A stretch of DNA of 64,000 nucleotides from TMED23 sp964639965 (lineage in GTDB: Bacteria; Pseudomonadota; Alphaproteobacteria; Rhodospirillales; UBA2165): contig CAZXGI010000005.1 in assembly GCA_964639965.1 (NCBI GenBank), forward strand, positions 1 through 64,000, read 5' to 3'. Shown here in pieces: positions 26,726-35,738 of this stretch. Each line of letters starts with the position of its first letter. The stretch's first letter is position 1. The notes under the pieces are model-generated. The model worked only from the letters and a program-made list of their open reading frames with translations, did not search any database and was not told where the DNA came from. Both the position numbers and the translations under genes were made by a program.

Positions 26726-27853
26726 CTAAATTCTTATTTTATCTTTTCTCAGGGTGTTTGCAGCTGGATTACCAGTAACTGGTATACCACTCTCAATCAT
26801 CAATTCTAACAACATTCCTTCACGCAAACCCCGGTCGGCGACACGCAGTTCACCAATTGGCCACCTTTTGCATATTGCTTCTAAAATCGCACAGCCGGGA
26901 AAAATTAGTTCTGCCCGCTCGTTACCGATAGAGGGAATTTTCTTTCGATTTTCAAAACCCATTTCTGTTAACTTAATTATGATTTCATTTAGATCGGAAA
27001 ATTTAAGATTAAGTCCATCGATCATAGAGCGATCATAGCGACTTAAGTTGAGGTGGACGGCTCCTAATGTTGTTATTGTTCCCGATGTGCCAAGCATTTG
27101 GACATTTTGTTCTTTAATTTTTCTTCTGATATCATTGCGGTTGCAGAAATGCGGAAGATTTAATGAAACATAACTGACCATTTTCATATAATGATCTCTA
27201 TTAGTTACTGAATTTCCTATATTTTCTATGAGCGAGATGACACCAAATGGAAGGGAGAGAACATCAAGGATATCATAATGTTCAAGTCCTTTTTTTGCCC
27301 ATATTATTTCGGTGCTTCCTCCACCAATATCAAAAACAATTGCATATGTTTGGGTCGGGTTTAAGAGACTTTGGCACCCTCGAAGAGCGAGCCGTGCCTC
27401 TTCGTTGCTAGTGATTATTTCTAATTTAAGGCCAGTTTCTTTTTCAACACGAGTGATAAATTCATCACAGTTTTCTGCACGACGACAGGCTTCTGTAGCA
27501 ATGCTTCGAGATTTTATATTGTCAAATGAGTTGAGTCTTTTTGAACACGTGTTTAACGCCGCAATCGTTCTATCCATGGCGAGTTCGGAAAGAAAACCAT
27601 TATTAAACAATCCCTCACCTAACCTAACGATGCGCGAGTATGATGTTGTTACATGAAATCCTTTATTTTTTGGTCGGGCTATCAGTAACCGGCAATTGTT
27701 AGTGCCCAAATCAACAGCACCAAACATCCGAGATTTTGGTTTGTAAGCTTGTCGAGTTACATCTCGATCGTTCTGGTAAGCGTGATTGGCTTTTGAATTC
27801 TCAACCCTAAATAATTCTTTTTTTTTTATATTATTGTACATCAGGATCTTCAT
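26726..27853 (-). CDS. ppx: Ppx/GppA-family exopolyphosphatase
   Basis: Hydrolyses inorganic polyphosphate or the guanosine pentaphosphate gamma-phosphate. The 375-residue protein has the sugar-kinase/Hsp70-like phosphate loop FGAVDLGTNNCRLLIA, the catalytic region TEACRRAEN with its glutamate context, and the second loop VFDIGGGSTEIIW, with LGTSGTITTLGAVHL further on. It lacks the extra C-terminal domains of E. coli Ppx, as is usual for the short alphaproteobacterial form. The frame starts at 27853; an internal ATG at VTRQ...SRMFGAVD would remove about 40 residues, so the true start is uncertain. It heads the minus-strand run to guaA, possibly linking stringent control and GMP synthesis. Confidence 0.9.
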   Translation of the reverse strand: MKILMYNNIKKKELFRVENSKANHAYQNDRDVTRQAYKPKSRMFGAVDLGTNNCRLLIARPKNKGFHVTTSYSRIVRLGEGLFNNGFLSELAMDRTIAALNTCSKRLNSFDNIKSRSIATEACRRAENCDEFITRVEKETGLKLEIITSNEEARLALRGCQSLLNPTQTYAIVFDIGGGSTEIIWAKKGLEHYDILDVLSLPFGVISLIENIGNSVTNRDHYMKMVSYVSLNLPHFCNRNDIRRKIKEQNVQMLGTSGTITTLGAVHLNLSRYDRSMIDGLNLKFSDLNEIIIKLTEMGFENRKKIPSIGNERAELIFPGCAILEAICKRWPIGELRVADRGLREGMLLELMIESGIPVTGNPAANTLRKDKIRI

Positions 27854-28106
27854 TTCTTGGTTCTATTGATCAAGAAAATACTAGCTCAGAAACTAGGGCA
27901 AAAGAAACCATTAATTTTGAGACTGGGTAAGTTGAAAGGTTATGGGCAAGTTTTTTTCATATTTTCTGATTGTTGGCCGGGTTTTATAGATTACACACGT
28001 TTTGTTTATGAATTTTATCTCTTTTCGAATATCTAGGCTTTGTTTATTGTGGAAAAAAAATCTAATATGTTAGTTTTTTATATTTTAAATTGCGGGTTTT
28101 TTTGAA

Positions 28107-28595
28107 ATGTCGTCTTTCAATCTCAACGTCAATGGAATAACACATCAGATTGACGCAGAGCTCGATACACCGCTTATTTTCATTCTCCGAAATCATCTCG
28201 GCTTGTTTGGAGTAAAATTAGGGTGTGGACAGGAGCAGTGCGGGGCGTGTGTTGTTTTGGTGGATGGCGAGGCAGTGAATTCATGTGTTCGCGCAGCTTC
28301 TGAATTCTGTGAAAATAAGATTGTTACCATTGAAGGTCTGTCTAAAGATGGGGAGTTGAATTCAGTACAGAGAGTTTTTATAGCAGAAGGAGCGGCTCAA
28401 TGTGGTTATTGCACCGCTGGGATCGTGGTTGCCACGACAGCTTTATTGAATCAAAACCCTAAGCCCAGCAATAAAGAGATCCAACTAGCTTTAAATGATC
28501 ATTTGTGCCGGTGTGGTTCTCACCGTCGGATTCTTAACGCTATCGACCGATTAATTTGTGAAGGAGGAAAAGATGGCCAAACATCCAAGTATTGA
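28107..28595 (+). CDS. (2Fe-2S)-binding subunit of a molybdenum hydroxylase
   Basis: A 162-residue small subunit with two [2Fe-2S] domains: a plant-ferredoxin-like cluster at Cys40, Cys45, Cys48 and Cys60 (GCGQEQCGAC), and a helical C-terminal cluster at Cys99, Cys102, Cys134 and Cys136 (QCGYC, LCRCGSH). It passes electrons from the Mo site of the partner subunit encoded immediately downstream. It resembles IorA/NicA-type small subunits of two-subunit hydroxylases. The gene pair is preceded by about 250 bases of AT-rich leader. Confidence 0.93.
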   Translation: MSSFNLNVNGITHQIDAELDTPLIFILRNHLGLFGVKLGCGQEQCGACVVLVDGEAVNSCVRAASEFCENKIVTIEGLSKDGELNSVQRVFIAEGAAQCGYCTAGIVVATTALLNQNPKPSNKEIQLALNDHLCRCGSHRRILNAIDRLICEGGKDGQTSKY

Positions 28596-30729
28596 TTTGC
28601 AACCTAATGTTGATCAATGGATTGAATTGGTTAGCGATGGTCGCATACTCCTCCATACTGGGAAAGTTGATATTGGCCAACGCATTTCGACAGCTCTAGC
28701 TCTCATTGCAGCAGAAGAGCTTAATGTAGATTATGATCGCATTGATGTTAAGCGAACTGAAACGGGTATTGATCCTAATGAAGGGTTTACAGCTGGTAGC
28801 ATGTCCATGCAACATTCGGGTAAGGCAATACGACTAGCTAGTGCAACAGCACGAGAATTTATGCTAAAAATGGCAGCTAAAAGATTGGATGTCGATATCC
28901 AATATTTGGATATAGATGATGGCCTGATACAGTCCCGAAGTTCAAATAAATCAATTACATACTGGGAATTGATGTCAGAAAAGAAATTTAACGTTCCCGT
29001 TGATGAGGGAATAAAAATTAAAACCCCCGACCAACATAAGTTTGTTGGAACCCGTGTTATGGCAAAAGACATGGTAAGTATCATGACAGGAGAAATGGCT
29101 TATATTCATGATATGGTTTTAGACGATATGCTGCACGCACGTTTGGTTAGGCCACCTCATTATCTGGCTGAGCTAGAGAGTTTGGATGACCAGTTAATTT
29201 CACGTCTAATTGAAAGTAATATTCGAATGATACGTGATGGTAGTTTTTTAGCTGTTGCCGCCCAGGATGAGTATGCTGCGGTCAAGGCAGCCAAGCGAGT
29301 GGCCGCTTCAGCAAAATGGGATTTAAAAGATGGTTTGCCAACAAAAGAAATATTTGATGCGTTAACATCAAATGAACGGATTAGTTTGCCTGTTGCTCCC
29401 GGAGGGGTGCCTATTGATGAGCCTGTAATGCCAGTCGGAGATTCATTTGGTGAATCTAGTGTCTCTCTATCGGCTCGTTTTGAAAAGCCTTACCACATGC
29501 ATGGGTCAATCGGGCCTTCTGCAGGATGCGCACTTTTTGAGAAAAATAAGTTAACAGTTTGGACGCATAACCAGGGTGTTTATCCGCTTCGCGATGCAAT
29601 GGCTGAGGCACTTGGGATGGAGCTCGATGATATACATATTGTGTTTGTTCCGGGATCAGGATGTTATGGACATAATGGTGCAGATGATGCCGCTTATGAA
29701 GCTGGTCTAATAGCCCGAGCTATTCCGGGTAAACCGATTTTATTAAAATGGACAAGAGATGATGAACATGCGTGGGAACCTTATGGGTCGGCAATGGTCT
29801 GCAAAATGCAGGCTAGTTTGGGAAAAGATGGTAAAGTTGTTGCTTGGTCCCATGAAAGTTATAGTGATACTCATATGGGGCGTCCCGCACCAGGTCGTTT
29901 GGGGTCTCCTGCTGAAAAATTATTGTCAACTCATTTTCAGGAAAACTCTTTGGATTGGCCAATTATGCCACCGACGATGGGACCCCATGTAGGTATCCAT
30001 AGGAACTTGGAACCATTATATAATTTTCCAAATCCTCGATTAGTAAAAAATTTAGTACGTGATTTACCGTTGAGGGTATCAGCTCTGCGTACTCTTGGAG
30101 CTTTTGCCAATGTATCAGCTTTAGAATCGTTTATGGATGAACTTGCTGAAGCGGGAAATATTTCGCCCATTCAATTTCGTTTGAATCATCTCGATGATGA
30201 AAAAGCCATAGATGTTATCGAGACACTTGGCAAGAGGATGTCGACTGAGAAAGCAGGTATTCCGGAGGGGTTTGGAGCTGGTATGGCTTTCGCCCAGTAT
30301 AAAAATTCTGCGGCGTATTGTGCCGTAGGAATTGAAGTGGAAGTTAATGATGCCGCAGAAGTATTATTGCATCGCGCATGGGTTGTTGCTGATGCCGGAG
30401 AGGTTGTTGATCCCGATGGCTTAACGGCTCAACTGGAGGGAGGAGTAATTCAGGCCGCTAGTTGGTCTCTGATGGAGCAAGTTATGTTTGATAGTGGGGG
30501 AATTACAAGCAGGGATTGGGATAGTTACCCTATTCTCAGTTTTAATAATATTCCCAAAATTGAAACCACACTAATGGATTGCCCGGGCGAACCGTTTCTC
30601 GGCGTGGGAGAGGCAAGCTCTGGACCTACAGGTGGTGCTATTATTAATGCTATATATAATACAATAGGTCTTCGTCTTCGCCGAATGCCATTTAACCCGG
30701 ATGCAATTCGTTCAGCCGCAATGAATTGA
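28573..30729 (+). CDS. molybdopterin-binding catalytic subunit of a two-component aldehyde/heterocycle hydroxylase
   Basis: A 718-residue xanthine-dehydrogenase-family large subunit. The ATG at 28573 is chosen because AAGGAGGAAAAG precedes it; it overlaps the small-subunit gene by 23 bases. The opening, DGRILLHTGKVDIGQRIST with AAEELNVDYDRI, is like IorB and NicB, followed by the second Moco region (FTAGSMSMQHSGKAIR). The C-terminal GVGEASSGPTGGAIINA carries the catalytic glutamate. No FAD subunit and no cytochrome c domain are present, so the electron acceptor is unknown. It probably hydroxylates an N-heteroaromatic such as nicotinate or isoquinoline, or an aldehyde; the family does not decide. 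Stop is at 30729, 11 bases before recQ. Confidence 0.87.
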   Translation: MAKHPSIDLQPNVDQWIELVSDGRILLHTGKVDIGQRISTALALIAAEELNVDYDRIDVKRTETGIDPNEGFTAGSMSMQHSGKAIRLASATAREFMLKMAAKRLDVDIQYLDIDDGLIQSRSSNKSITYWELMSEKKFNVPVDEGIKIKTPDQHKFVGTRVMAKDMVSIMTGEMAYIHDMVLDDMLHARLVRPPHYLAELESLDDQLISRLIESNIRMIRDGSFLAVAAQDEYAAVKAAKRVAASAKWDLKDGLPTKEIFDALTSNERISLPVAPGGVPIDEPVMPVGDSFGESSVSLSARFEKPYHMHGSIGPSAGCALFEKNKLTVWTHNQGVYPLRDAMAEALGMELDDIHIVFVPGSGCYGHNGADDAAYEAGLIARAIPGKPILLKWTRDDEHAWEPYGSAMVCKMQASLGKDGKVVAWSHESYSDTHMGRPAPGRLGSPAEKLLSTHFQENSLDWPIMPPTMGPHVGIHRNLEPLYNFPNPRLVKNLVRDLPLRVSALRTLGAFANVSALESFMDELAEAGNISPIQFRLNHLDDEKAIDVIETLGKRMSTEKAGIPEGFGAGMAFAQYKNSAAYCAVGIEVEVNDAAEVLLHRAWVVADAGEVVDPDGLTAQLEGGVIQAASWSLMEQVMFDSGGITSRDWDSYPILSFNNIPKIETTLMDCPGEPFLGVGEASSGPTGGAIINAIYNTIGLRLRRMPFNPDAIRSAAMN

Positions 30730-30740
30730 TTAGATAGCAA

Positions 30741-32555
30741 ATGCCTAATAAAATTTTAAATAATATATTTGGTTATGAAACATTTCGCCATGGCCAATTA
30801 GAAGTTATAGAAGCACTAATTAAAAAAGTTAATACGTTAGCAGTTATGCCGACAGGTTCAGGTAAATCAGTTTGTTTCCAAATACCCGCTTTGATTCACG
30901 GAGGATTAACTGTCGTGGTCTCTCCGCTGGTTGCCTTAATGGAAGACCAGGTATCTGCACTGAAGTTGTTAGGCGTCGAGGCAGAGACCATCAATTCGTC
31001 TCGGACGAGGGAAGAAAATATTGTTGTTTGGAATCGAGTTGTCAAAGGCGAGGTAAGACTTTTATATTTAGCCCCAGAACGTTTGATGGCGCAGCGTATG
31101 GTTAAGGCTTTGGTTGGTCTTCCTATTTCCTTGTTTGCAATTGACGAGGCCCACTGCTTGTCTCGTTGGGGTCCTTCATTCAGGCCAGATTATGAAGCTT
31201 TAGCCAAGCTTAGAGATATTTTTCCAGATGTGCCAATTGCTGCTTTAACCGCCACCGCTGACAAATCCACTCAAGAAGATATTGTTAATCAATTATTTGG
31301 TGGCAGGGGTAAAGTTTTTGTATCTGGTTTTGACCGTCCAAACATAAACCTTGGCGTAACAATGAGGGTTAATGCAAAAAAACAATTGCTGGATTTTCTT
31401 AAAGAATACTCTGGTGAAAGTGGAATTATTTATTGCTTGTCTCGCGCTAAAACAGAGAAAACAGCGGAATTTTTGTTAGAAAATGGTTACACTGCATTAG
31501 CGTACCATGCGGGAATGACTTCTGATCGTCGTGCACAAACTCAAACTGCTTTTATAACGGATACAGAAGGGATGATTATTGTCGCGACGATAGCTTTTGG
31601 TATGGGAATTGACAAACCAGATGTACGTTTTGTGGTGCATATGGACATGCCCGGAAATATTGAAACCTATTATCAAGAGGTTGGTAGAGCTGGCCGTGAT
31701 GGCAAACATGCTGTTGCGAATATGTTTTATGGTTTAGACGATTTGCGCATGCGCCGAGTTTTTATTGAACAAGGTGGTGGAGATTCGAACCACAAGCGGC
31801 GCGAACATAAACGCCTAGATGCGCTGATATCTTATTGCGAGTCTTCCGAATGCAGAAGACATGCTTTACTAGGTTATTTTAACGAGATGCAAATGGCAAA
31901 ATCGGGTTGTGATAATTGTGATATTTGTCTTCAGCCCCCTGAAATGAAGGACGGCACCCAAGCAGCACAAAAATTATTGACCGTGGTTTTGCAAACAGGT
32001 GAATTGTTTGGCCAAGCACATGTCATTGATGTTTTATGTGGCGCAAATACAGAAAAAATTCGCTCCTTTAAACATGAGAAACTACCGTCATATGGAATTG
32101 GGCGTGACGTTGATAAAAACACGTGGAGAACGATTTTACGCCAGTTGGTTGCTGGGGGGTATTTGAATCTTGATGTTGCTGGATATGGGGGGTTGAGCCT
32201 ACTTCCAAAAGGTCAAGAAATTTTGGAAGGTGATCGATTTTTTAATTATCGAAGTGATTTGATCTCCACTATTAAGGGAAAAAAAGTTAAAAACTCAAGG
32301 AAATTTGTTTCCCAGAATGTAAGCGTTGGGCAAGCTGAATTGCTTTTGGAGTTAAAAGAAAAACGAACGGAACTTGCCAGAAAACGCCGAGTGCCTCCAT
32401 ATATGATTTTTTCAGACCGTTCTCTTGAAGATATGGCACACTATAAGCCAAAAGATGAAATTGCCTTTGCAGAGATTCATGGGGTTGGTGCAGCTAAACT
32501 GAGGGATTTTGGCCCTGATTTTATTGGTGTCGTTAATAGTTTTATTTATAAGTGA
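30741..32555 (+). CDS. recQ: ATP-dependent DNA helicase RecQ
   Basis: A 3'-5' DNA helicase for recombination and fork repair. The 604-residue protein has Walker A TGSGKS at residues 38-43, the DEAH-like AIDEAHCLSRWG, TATADKSTQEDI, the motif VI region EVGRAGRDGK, a zinc-binding domain with CRRHALLGYF and CDNCDIC, an RQC winged helix, and a C-terminal HRDC domain (SDRSLEDMAHYKP to AKLRDFG). It begins 11 bases after the Mo hydroxylase gene, although the functions are unrelated; the methyltransferase gene follows after 100 bases. Confidence 0.96.
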   Translation: MPNKILNNIFGYETFRHGQLEVIEALIKKVNTLAVMPTGSGKSVCFQIPALIHGGLTVVVSPLVALMEDQVSALKLLGVEAETINSSRTREENIVVWNRVVKGEVRLLYLAPERLMAQRMVKALVGLPISLFAIDEAHCLSRWGPSFRPDYEALAKLRDIFPDVPIAALTATADKSTQEDIVNQLFGGRGKVFVSGFDRPNINLGVTMRVNAKKQLLDFLKEYSGESGIIYCLSRAKTEKTAEFLLENGYTALAYHAGMTSDRRAQTQTAFITDTEGMIIVATIAFGMGIDKPDVRFVVHMDMPGNIETYYQEVGRAGRDGKHAVANMFYGLDDLRMRRVFIEQGGGDSNHKRREHKRLDALISYCESSECRRHALLGYFNEMQMAKSGCDNCDICLQPPEMKDGTQAAQKLLTVVLQTGELFGQAHVIDVLCGANTEKIRSFKHEKLPSYGIGRDVDKNTWRTILRQLVAGGYLNLDVAGYGGLSLLPKGQEILEGDRFFNYRSDLISTIKGKKVKNSRKFVSQNVSVGQAELLLELKEKRTELARKRRVPPYMIFSDRSLEDMAHYKPKDEIAFAEIHGVGAAKLRDFGPDFIGVVNSFIYK

Positions 32556-32658
32556 GCAAGGTATAGGAGTTTATATTTTCGAATTGTGAGCATTTCTTTT
32601 TGAATGTGATGGAGATGTAACCAAATATTTAGTTTGGATTAAATATAAGGATTATTAT

Positions 32659-33219
32659 ATGCGTTTAAATCTTGGTTGCGGGGATGCTCGTATGGATGGA
32701 TATCTGAATGTTGATAAAGAAGCTGGATGTCAACCTGATAAAATTCAGGATTTAGAAGTTTTTCCATGGGATTTCGACGACAATAGTGTTGATCAAATTT
32801 TATTGAGTCATGTTCTTGAGCATTTAGGGCAGACCACAGAAATTTATCTTTCAATTTTGCAAGAACTTTATCGAATTAGTAAGCCGGGCGCACAAATTGA
32901 TATAAGAGTACCACATCCCCGACATGATGATTTTGTAACTGACCCCACACATGTCCGACCGATTTTGCCTGGACAATTTCATATGTATTCAAAAAGAAAT
33001 AATAAAGAATGGCGCGAACAGGGAATCGCGAATACACCTTTGGCAGATTATCTTGATATTGATTTTGAGGTTGAGGATGTGACGTGGGTGCCCGATAAGA
33101 AGTGGCTAAGCCGTTTACAGGGAGGCGTAATAACTTCAGACGAACTTGCGGAAAAAGCTGAGCATGAATTTAATATTATCAAAGAGGTTCAAATTCAGTT
33201 AAAGGTAGTCAAGGAGTAA
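32659..33219 (+). CDS. SAM-dependent methyltransferase-like protein
   Basis: A 186-residue protein with a methyltransferase fold, short for the family: motif I is RLNLGCGDARMDGYLNVD at the very N-terminus, and motif IV is DQILLSHVLEHLGQ. The acceptor region contains RVPHPRHDDFVTDPTHVRP. Proteins of this sort are often annotated as glycan- or lipid-modifying methyltransferases; the SAM-binding half is convincing, the substrate is not. An ATAAGGATT ribosome site precedes the ATG. It is upstream of the RdhA-like gene by 162 bases, on the same strand. Confidence 0.72.
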   Translation: MRLNLGCGDARMDGYLNVDKEAGCQPDKIQDLEVFPWDFDDNSVDQILLSHVLEHLGQTTEIYLSILQELYRISKPGAQIDIRVPHPRHDDFVTDPTHVRPILPGQFHMYSKRNNKEWREQGIANTPLADYLDIDFEVEDVTWVPDKKWLSRLQGGVITSDELAEKAEHEFNIIKEVQIQLKVVKE

Positions 33220-33381
33220 AAAAGCTATTTGGAGAAATAGAAGTTTTCATTTAGCAAAACATTTATGTTTTTACCTTGCATTAGGAGCTTAAATATTTTG
33301 TGTTGTATTAATACGATTTTCGTTATTATTCTATAGCTAATCCTAGGTGATTTATTCAGTATTTTTTTTGGGGGAACGAAA

Positions 33382-35589
33382 ATGCTTTTCTTGTCGCGTA
33401 AAAAAAGACCTTTTGAACTTGGGCCATATCCGCTTGAGAGACTATCACATGACGATAGTGTTATTGTTCTGGAGTCAGATAAGCCCCGAGTTCAACGGCC
33501 TTTGCCCGTAAAAACCCCTAATCCAAATACTTTCTCAAGGGCCATAAAAAAATATAAGACGATGTTTAGGGAATTAGGGGAGGTCGATCCTATTCCAAAT
33601 AAAGCGCCGGTTCCAGATGACTTGGCATTGAGAACAAAGGATATAAAAGGGGCCGCCTATTTTTTAGACGCGTCGCAAGTTGGCATTTGCAAAGTGGGTG
33701 AAAACTCTTGGTATGAGGGTTTGGAGACGCGGAATCATACCCATGCTGTAGTAATTGTTGTGAAATCGGGTCGAACTCCGGAGGCTGAAAATGTTGCTCA
33801 TGAATGGGTTAAGGGTCACGAGATTGCTGTCGCCGAACTTCGAGCTGTTGAAATTGCTATAGCTATTTCTGAACATATTCAGTGGATGGGTTTTGAGGCT
33901 AAAGCACACGATTATGAGGAAGGTGAAATCGATATAGATCGTTTGTCCGTCATGGCAGGCCTCGGGGTTAGAGAGGATAAAAAAATAATAAACCCTTTTC
34001 TTGGGGAAGCTTATGCTGTCTCTGCCGTGACTACAAATTACGCGTTAAAGGAGGATGAGCCCCTTGCCCCTACTGTTAAGAATGGAAGGGGTTTAAGCTA
34101 TTGGTTAGGGCTCGGGAGCGCGGTGCCTGGCATCGAATGGAACCGTCGAAACAAACGAGCGACGCATTTAAGTGCCTATCCCATGGAAACGGTAAAAAGG
34201 GTGGATAGACCAACTACAGTTATTATTGATGACGAAGTGCCTTCTGTTCCCAAACGCGCTGAATTTTTTGCTCGCTCTGAAGCTGGAGATTTAGGGGAGA
34301 AATCCCAGATTGAACGTAAACGTTTTTCATTTAAGCATCCATTTGCCATGTCGATGGTTAGTTTGATTAGGCGTATGGTTCCTGAACAAGACGGTGACGT
34401 AAATAGTAACGCAGTTAATGATTTCACTGATCCGGTGGCGAACGCAAAAGCAATAAAATCTGTTTCATATTTATTAGGGTCTGAGATAACAGGAATTTGT
34501 AAAATTCCGGAATATGCTTGGTATTCTAATCGAAAAGATGGTTCCAAAATTCCTTACAAGCATAAATACGCCGTCGTTATGTTAGTAGACCAGGGCTATG
34601 AAACAATGGAGGGGGCTTCAGGTGATGATTTTATTTCTGGTGCTCAGTCAATGCGCGCATACATGCGAGGTGCCGAAATAGCGGGGGTCATGGCTGAACA
34701 TTTGCGAGCGAATGGATTTTCATCGCGTCCACAAACAAATGCCGATTCCGATGTTATTCATGTGTCGCTCGTGCTGTGGTCAGGTCTTGGTGAACTGTCG
34801 CGCATCGGTGAAGTTGTATTAAATCCATTTATTGGTCCACGTCTGAAAACTGTTGTGATGACAACTGATATGCCACTTGAGGTTGATAAACCGATTGACT
34901 TTGGCCTGCAGAAATTTTGCTCAAACTGTTATAAATGTGCCCGGGAATGTCCATGTGATGCAATTTCTTGGGGAAATAAAGTCATGTTTAATGGCTACGA
35001 AATGTGGAAGCCAGATGTTGAACGGTGTACGCGTTACCGACTTACTAATCCAAAAGGCCTTGCTTGCGGGAGATGTATGAAAACATGCCCACTTAATAAA
35101 GTCGTTACCTGGGAGGGGCCTTTAATGACGCGGGTGGCATCTTGGTTAGGAATAAATGCTCGTTTTTTAAAGCCAATCTTGATTCCTATTGCGGTTTGGC
35201 TTGATGATTGGTTAGGACATGGAATTCGCAATCCTCTCAAAAAATGGTGGTTGGATATGGAAATAGTTGATGGGCACGCTGTTGAACCAACCAAAGGTGT
35301 TAATCAACGTGATTTAAATCTTAAACATAAAATAGATCCGGTCGAGCAAAAAATGGCTTACTATCATGCTAGCGATATGCCTCCACCGAATTCTGTTGAG
35401 CCAGTTATGGTGGATCGAAAAGCGGCTCTTAAGGCAAAAGAGCTTTTGGAGACTCCTTTGGAAGCTTTGGCGCGTGTTGCTGCTGGGGGGCCAAAACCAA
35501 AACATTACATTCCAACTCCACCTCTTGAAAATCAAGAAGTCCAAATTGAGGAATTAAAAAAGAAAGATCTATGGTGGGGCAAACACTGA
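33382..35589 (+). CDS. RdhA-like corrinoid/iron-sulfur protein with a duplicated N-terminal domain
   Basis: A 735-residue protein that ends its recognisable part with two [4Fe-4S] motifs: Cys513, Cys516, Cys519, Cys523 (FCSNCYKCARECPCDAI), then Cys549, Cys562, Cys565, Cys569. Before the clusters, residues 86-228 and 356-506 are two clear copies of the same domain. Both have GICK-V/I, an aromatic-W-Y step, a hydrophobic AVVxxV strand, AEIA-type helix, NPF-I/L-G and a TT-Y/D end. This domain belongs to the nitroreductase-like, cobalamin-binding fold of reductive dehalogenases and epoxyqueuosine reductase. No twin-arginine signal is visible, no RdhB anchor is nearby, and no reductase domain is fused. 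Its substrate is unknown. GGGGGAA precedes the ATG. Confidence 0.75.
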   Translation: MLFLSRKKRPFELGPYPLERLSHDDSVIVLESDKPRVQRPLPVKTPNPNTFSRAIKKYKTMFRELGEVDPIPNKAPVPDDLALRTKDIKGAAYFLDASQVGICKVGENSWYEGLETRNHTHAVVIVVKSGRTPEAENVAHEWVKGHEIAVAELRAVEIAIAISEHIQWMGFEAKAHDYEEGEIDIDRLSVMAGLGVREDKKIINPFLGEAYAVSAVTTNYALKEDEPLAPTVKNGRGLSYWLGLGSAVPGIEWNRRNKRATHLSAYPMETVKRVDRPTTVIIDDEVPSVPKRAEFFARSEAGDLGEKSQIERKRFSFKHPFAMSMVSLIRRMVPEQDGDVNSNAVNDFTDPVANAKAIKSVSYLLGSEITGICKIPEYAWYSNRKDGSKIPYKHKYAVVMLVDQGYETMEGASGDDFISGAQSMRAYMRGAEIAGVMAEHLRANGFSSRPQTNADSDVIHVSLVLWSGLGELSRIGEVVLNPFIGPRLKTVVMTTDMPLEVDKPIDFGLQKFCSNCYKCARECPCDAISWGNKVMFNGYEMWKPDVERCTRYRLTNPKGLACGRCMKTCPLNKVVTWEGPLMTRVASWLGINARFLKPILIPIAVWLDDWLGHGIRNPLKKWWLDMEIVDGHAVEPTKGVNQRDLNLKHKIDPVEQKMAYYHASDMPPPNSVEPVMVDRKAALKAKELLETPLEALARVAAGGPKPKHYIPTPPLENQEVQIEELKKKDLWWGKH

Positions 35590-35738
35590 GCAGCGTTTTA
35601 TTGTTCAACATTCTGTCGTGCAAGTTAATTTGAAAAATTTTTCAAGAAAATGTTAATTAGAGTGAATTGGTACCTCTAATAATTTGTGTCATAAACTCAT
35701 CCTGCGGACCATATAATAAAGTAAGGAGATTTTACTAA

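Noticed and set aside
33220..33381. Cobalamin riboswitch before the RdhA-like gene
   Set aside because: I looked for a B12-box-like sequence here and upstream of cobS/cobT and found none.
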